This document shows, in pieces, positions 59,520 to 64,000 of a DNA stretch of 64,000 nt (within the stretch, counting starts at the first letter, position 1; every line of letters begins with the position of its first letter). Below the pieces are notes generated by a model. The model did no database searches. It saw nothing but the letters and a program-made list of their open reading frames with translations, and had not been told where the DNA came from. Origin of the DNA: Silene conica (lineage: Eukaryota > Streptophyta > Magnoliopsida > Caryophyllales > Caryophyllaceae); the NCBI GenBank assembly GCA_029255685.2, contig CM055314.2, positions 40,799,790-40,863,789 on the forward strand. Direction: 5' to 3'. The position numbers and the translations under genes were made by a program.

Positions 59520-60778
59520 AAATCCCTCCTGAGCTCTCATGGCAACAGAAGAAGAGGTTTGCTTTTGACACAAAACAGTATTTTTGGGATGACCCATATG
59601 TTTTCAAAGAATGCGGAGATGGACTTATCCGGAGATGCGTCCCCCAGTGGGAGGTGAAGGACATTCTGGAAGCATGCCACTCTTCTGCTTATGGTGGTCA
59701 CCACGGTCCATCTCGGACCGTGGCCAAGGTATTACAGTCTGGTTTTTATTGGCCTACTTTGCATGCTGATTGTAGGAATTTTGTAGGTAGCTGCGATGCT
59801 TGTCAGAGGTCCGGGAATGTCTCCAAAAGACATGAGATGCCACAGGTTGGTATTTTAGAGGTAGAGATTTTCGATGTCTGGGGCATTGATTATCAAGGAC
59901 CCTTCCCTAGCAGTCAAGGTAACAGGTATTTTCTTGTCGCCGTTGATTATGTGTCTAAATGGGTAGAAGTTATTGCTACTCCCCATTGTGATGCAAAAGC
60001 TGTTATCAAACTTTTCAAAAAAATCATATTTCCTCGCTTCGGTGTCCCTAGGGTTGACATTAGTGATGGAGGTATGCATTTCAAAGAGAAACAATTAAGT
60101 GCTTTGCTAACTAAATTCGGTGTCTAACATCGTAGGGGTCTAGCATATCACCCGCAGACTAGTGGTCAAGTTGAGATCTCTAATAGAGAACTCAAGGAGA
60201 CCCTAGCCAAAGTTGTTTTTAAGTCTAGGAAAGATTGGAGTCTTAAGTTAGATGACATTTTATGGGCTTATAGAACTGCGTTCAAAACTCCAATCGGAAT
60301 GTCACCATGCCGGTTTATTTATGGTAAGACTTGTCACTTACCAGTTGAGTTAGAACGCAAGTCTTGGTGGGCCATTTGTGATCTTAATCTAGACCCTAAC
60401 CTTTCTCGTGAGAAACGTTTGTCGCAGCTGAACGAGTTGGAAGAATTTAGGTTGCTTGCGTATGACAATGCCAGAATTTACAAGGAGAAAACTAAGCGAT
60501 GGCATGACAAGAGGATAATAAGGCGTGACTTTCAGGTAGGTGATAAGGTTCTACTATTTAATGCTCGTATCCGTCTTTTCCCTGGTAAGCTGAAATCCAG
60601 GTGGAGTGGACCATACACCATCACGACAGTTTCAAAGTTTGTGTCAATTGAGCTAGAAACCTCATCCGGTAAGAGGTTCAAAGTTAATGGTCAATATGTG
60701 AAGCATTTCCATGGAGCAAATGAGTTCATAGGGAAGGTTGAAGTCTTGTACTTTGACCCTTTTTCGGATGCTTCATAA
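59520..60778 (+). pseudogene. Athila integrase region
   Basis: HHCC zinc finger region ([16 protein letters not shown] ... [17 protein letters not shown], about 59690-59840), core [24 protein letters not shown] and [15 protein letters not shown], then the C-terminal part with [40 protein letters not shown] and WSGPYTI. Gypsy order (integrase after RNase H). Broken. Confidence 0.85.
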
Positions 60779-60963
60779 TGAGGTAAAAAGGTCGTGCGGG
60801 ACCTCTTAAATCAGCTCTAACCGGGAGGCAACCCGTGTTGTAGTTTTTAGTTCTCTTTTTGTAGTTTCCACTTAGTTGTATTTATCCTTTTTCGTGCTCT
60901 TTATACTTTTAATGGGAATTTTGAGCTTTAGCAGGAAAACAAACGAGAATTGCCAGTTATTTG

Positions 60964-61079
60964 GGTCGACCGACCGGCTATCAAGGTCGACAGACAGTCT
61001 TTTCTGCAATAAAACAGGTTCTGGAAAGTGAGGTAAGCAGTGAACCGGTCGATCGACTGGATTTCTTGGTCGATCGACC
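60964..61079. repeat. Two bipartite palindrome modules in the Athila pol-ORF spacer
   Basis: 60964-60975/60985-60996 and 61047-61058/61068-61079. The second pair uses GGTCGATCGAC-type boxes. Spacers 9 bp. Confidence 0.88.
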
Positions 61080-61521
61080 AGATGGCTGAAAACCGGGATT
61101 CCTTAGGGTTTCTTTAAGTCTAATTTGTTTGAAAATAATTTCATTACTCTTCAAAATTTAGCACGGCTCCCTCTCTTTCCCAAAAACCCTAGCCACTCTC
61201 CCTCTTCTTCCTACCTGAATTTTTCTGCTAAATCCCTCTTTCTTTCCATCACAAGGTATGTTTCCTCTCTTTCTTTGTTTCCTTTCTGTTATAGGCGTCC
61301 TTTTCCGTTTTAATAGTGTACCTTTCTTTTATTTTTTTTCGTTTTAGCCTTGTTTTAAGAGTAAGTTTTAGTTTCTTTGTTCTTCTTTCAGTTTCCTAGC
61401 CTTAGATCTACTTTCTTGCTTGATTTTTGGTGTTGTTACGGTTAGTTTTGCCTTTCCCCCAATTTTCTTTGCTTGAAAGCCGTTGAAATCTGCGTAGTAT
61501 GCTCGATTTGGTACAGCGATA

Positions 61522-61696
61522 AGTCGGCCGACCAGGAATATAGGTCGGACGACCAGTCCTATTTTGCAGAAACTCCTTTTACTCGGTTGGTCGGTCGGTC
61601 GACCTAGGGTATAGGTCGGTCGACAAGTCCACAATTCCAGGGACTCTGCAAATGCTGTCAACCGGTCGGTCGACCACGAAGTGTGGTCCGTCGACC
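61522..61696. repeat. Three bipartite palindrome modules in the Athila pol-ORF spacer
   Basis: 61522-61533/61543-61554, 61593-61604/61614-61625 and 61664-61675/61685-61696, with module-to-module period of 71 bp in both steps. Spacers 9 bp each. Linkers share TGCAGAAACTCC and CCAGGGACTCTGCAAA. Confidence 0.9.
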
Positions 61697-61818
61697 AGAG
61701 TACTGTTACAGGGACTTTGATTTTGTGATTAAGCTGCTTTTATTTTGATAAATAAAGCGGTTATTCTTGCAGGAAGTCTAATTATTGAGAATGGTTGTTG
61801 TAATTTTGCAGATTCAAC

Positions 61819-62880
61819 ATGTTGAACCGCCTTAGAGGAAACAAGAGGTCTCGTACTTCGGAAGCAAGTAGTTTGAGAGGAGAGTCAAGCAACGCAAGGG
61901 GACGGGCCAGCGGCTCTGGAGGCTTGACAGTGCTAAACACGGATAGTCTACCGGACTATCCGCAGGTTCATTTTCACACCCCAGACCAAAAGGCCCGGTT
62001 CTTGCACTTGGTGACTTACTGCCACGTGGTAGTGACTCGCTTCTTGCACGAGCCGACGCTCACGGCTTTGGGGTGTTCTACGGATGTTGTGAGCTTGCTT
62101 AACGGAACGGGTTTTCCGGGACTCGTCACCATGGATGAGTTCACATATCCCGTTCTCACCCTCGAGTTCTTCTCGTCCTTTTCTTTTGACCTTTCGTCCT
62201 ACAAGCCGAATTATGATTTTAAATGTATTTCTTTTCGGTTGTTTAATGTCACCTATTCCCTGACTTTAGGTGAATTTGTAGGTTTCTTTGGTTTAAGAGC
62301 TGAGGGTCGTACTGGTGACCCTGCTGATTCAGATAAAGTTATTTGGTCTTGTCTTTCCGATTCCCACGACGGGAAAAGGAAGAGTATTTCTGTTCATTTG
62401 CCCGCCCCTCGATACTATCTGCGTCTGTTGGCCAACACTGTTTTTGGCCGTAAAGAGTCTCAAAACGTCAACAAAATCGAGCTTTCGATTTTGTCGGGTT
62501 ATCTTAACGTTAGGCGTCGGGGTTCTTTGTCTTAAAACACTGCTTACTTGGTCGCCTCTCACTTTGTGACGGTTGGGGAGGGGATATCTTTGACCACCAT
62601 TGTCTGTAGTGGGTTAGTCACTCGTTTGGCTAACTCCCTTATTTTACAGTTTCCCCGTTTTGAGGATGCCCTTCATCACCCTCTCTCACGCTACATGGAC
62701 ATGGCCTATGTCAAGTCCGTGCATTGGGTGGACCGTCAGGGGTTTTGGAAGGTTGATACTTACACCAGTGATCGCATCCCCATCACTGACGCCCCTCCCA
62801 TGCTACCCTTTGATGACATTGAGGGGGGGGGGGGGCCTAGACCTCTCCTTCCTTCCTTCCTACCGCCTCCCACTTAGGGG
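61819..62880 (+). pseudogene. Athila-type 3' ORF (ATHILA ORF-1-like, env-like position)
   Basis: Begins MLNRLRGNKRSRTSEASSLR (basic, Ser-rich), then FHTPDQKARFLHLVTYCHVV, YPVLTLEFFSSFSF and FRLFNVTYSLTLGEFVGFFG, which fit the plant Athila ORF-1 family. Later HPLSRYMDMAYVKSVHWV also fits. It lies after pol where env-like ORFs of the lineage are placed; I see no clear signal peptide or membrane segment. Broken. Confidence 0.65.
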
Positions 62881-62939
62881 AGGGACCTCTAAAGGCTATT
62901 GAGAAAAGAGTAGTATGATAGTTAGTAATCAGATAATTT

Positions 62940-63831
62940 ATATTTGCTAGGTGGCGGTTTTGAAGTGTCATAATTCTGTTTACTTATTGGCTTGCTATTG
63001 GATGGCTATCCAGGTAGGATATACCTACTCAATCTCAGTTTAATATGATTATCTTGGTTGGTGTATTACATGTAATGTGACGATTTGTTGGATTATTTAT
63101 TTATTCATCTTTGATATTGTCATGAGATTGTTACATTATGCATAATGGCATGAGTATTACATTATTTATTAGCATGACATGCATTCATACGGTGTCGGTG
63201 TCGGAGTTGTGATATTGATGAAGGCCTAGCCTCACGTTACTTCTGGCAGGCTTTGTCTTGGTTAAGGCCCGGGATGGTTCTGCAGACCTGTCTCCGGATA
63301 ACCTTAGCCGTTGTGCTGGATCTCGATGACGATCGAGTTATACCTCGGCCTAGGGAATGGCGGGGTGGGAGTTTCGGGACTTGATCATGGGACTTCGGAG
63401 TTGCGTGTGGAGTTAGATGCGGAGGTGCATCGGTTGCATGGTCTCATGTAGTTGCCTTCATCATTTATTGTTGTTTGATTATTATCCTACTCATCCGCGA
63501 GGTTGACCGTGTATTCATGTGACACCTCTGATGATCCGTAATGGGGAGTAGATTTGATATGAAGGATGATTCTATAGGAGTATGGGATGGCGAGAGCACC
63601 TTGGATGAACCGACTTAGAATTAGACCACATACTTAGAATTTAATAGTTGTAATTTCTTTCCCGCTGCGTAGTAATTGTAATATTTAAAATTTAAATTTA
63701 ATCAGTTTTGTATAAAGTATTTTGATTGATTTTACTCTGTTATTCACTACCTCGGTCATTCCAAGATGGTAACACCCCTATTTATTTGGGAATGTCTTGC
63801 TAAAGGCTCTTAAATAAATAGGGGTGTTACA
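62940..63831 (+). repeat. LTR-like segment related to the solo element at 19398
   Basis: The end is clear: GGGGTGTTACA at 63831. Reverse similarity to the 19398 element includes GCGAGGTTGACC...GTGTATTC (63497) and CTACCTCGG...GGTAACA. The left border is uncertain. No gene. It probably interrupts the end of the Athila element. Confidence 0.5.
63769..63830. repeat. Perfect 19-bp inverted repeat at the LTR end
   Basis: GTAACACCCCTATTTATTT (63769-63787) and its exact reverse complement (63812-63830) around a 24-bp loop. An imperfect version is found at the matching end of the 19398 element. Confidence 0.88.
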
Positions 63832-64000
63832 ATCGGGTAGTAGTTGATAGCTAGAGTCGTAACTAAAGATGAGTTGTATTTTAATTTATCAAGTTGTATA
63901 ACATTAAATCATTATTGATATTAAAAGTTTTCTCGATTGTATCTCTGAATCTACTACCTCGAGAAACCGAGACGGTAATGCTTCGGTTATCTTGGCCATA
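63832..64000. other. Window end, no gene
   Basis: AT-rich; near 63955 a phrase CTACTACCTCGAGAAACCGAG resembles the LTR-end region again (compare 63747 and, in reverse, 19463), which suggests another LTR copy continuing outside the window. Confidence 0.4.

Larger units (their letters stand above)
60779..61818 (+). other. Athila spacer between pol and the 3' ORF
   Basis: Noncoding. Begins with the AACCGGGAGGCAACCCG phrase common after Athila pol, then carries five palindrome modules (60964-61696). A pyrimidine-rich stretch at 61140-61400 may include splice-like signals, since some Athila 3' ORFs are made from spliced RNA. Confidence 0.65.
54099..62930 (+). mobile_element. Athila-type Ty3/gypsy retrotransposon, right end unclear
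   Basis: LTR 54099-55352, tRNA-Asp primer site 55358-55375, gag, protease, RT, RNase H, integrase (gypsy order, integrase last), a 3' noncoding spacer with modules, and an Athila-type ORF. RT motifs ([35 protein letters not shown]) and tRNA-Asp priming fit the Athila lineage. Broken, with roughly five or six breaks plus a small LINE insert. Its right LTR is not seen; the element is lost or interrupted near 62930. R-U5 half of its LTR is close to family B, so an Athila like this is the likely helper of family B. Confidence 0.85.

Noticed and set aside
61819-62880. A true envelope glycoprotein
   Set aside because: Position after pol is env-like, but there is no clear signal peptide, membrane segment or Cys pattern; the match is to the Athila ORF-1 family.

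Overview
The window is land-plant nuclear DNA, probably intergenic heterochromatin of a large, repeat-rich eudicot genome. It is almost wholly transposable elements nested in one another. I found no ordinary host gene, no rRNA or tRNA gene and no CRISPR array. The plant assignment rests on Ty1/copia elements primed by initiator tRNA-Met, Athila-type Ty3/gypsy elements primed by tRNA-Asp, a CACTA element with TNP2 and Ulp1-like genes, and an L1-type LINE. I cannot name the species.

Left half (1-33516): a minus-strand copia element (Copia-1) runs off the left edge and ends at its 5' LTR (32497-33516). It contains a 1.37 kb direct duplication of its RT/RNase H segment and three later insertions. 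The first is a 16 kb head-to-tail array of a non-autonomous Athila-related element (family A): four LTRs and three internal regions, 3081-19084, flanked by one 5-bp duplication TACAC. The second is a 2.3 kb solo-LTR-like element (19398-21727, duplication CATAC). The third is a related non-autonomous element (family B, 22856-29778, duplication TAATG), whose left LTR carries a 5'-truncated LINE. Copia-1 itself lies in the end region of a CACTA element.

Middle (33517-48398): the CACTA element, minus strand, with subterminal palindromic repeats, a spliced Ulp1/C48-like protease gene with its catalytic motifs visible, and a TNP2 transposase gene. TNP2 is split by a young copia element (Copia-2, 38021-46720, duplication TGGGG, LTRs about 1 percent different by hand count).

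Right half (48399-64000): truncated copia pieces and copia LTRs (48399-52383), an older gypsy LTR with tRNA-Asp-like primer site (52384-53926), then an Athila element on the plus strand (54099 to about 62930; LTR, gag, protease, RT, RNase H, integrase and an Athila-type 3' ORF). An LTR-like segment ending in a perfect 19-bp hairpin at 63831 follows.

The most striking signal cuts across these families. It is a bipartite module made of two 12-bp palindromic boxes (GGTCG NN CGACC) separated by a spacer of nearly always 9 bp whose sequence varies freely. I count about 42 modules by eye, in families A and B, in the Athila element and in the leader of the unrelated Copia-2. The older gypsy LTR carries a differently spelled but similarly arranged palindrome cluster (GCGCAG...) at a comparable place. 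I read this as a candidate protein-binding or RNA-structural element shared among retrotransposons; function is inference.
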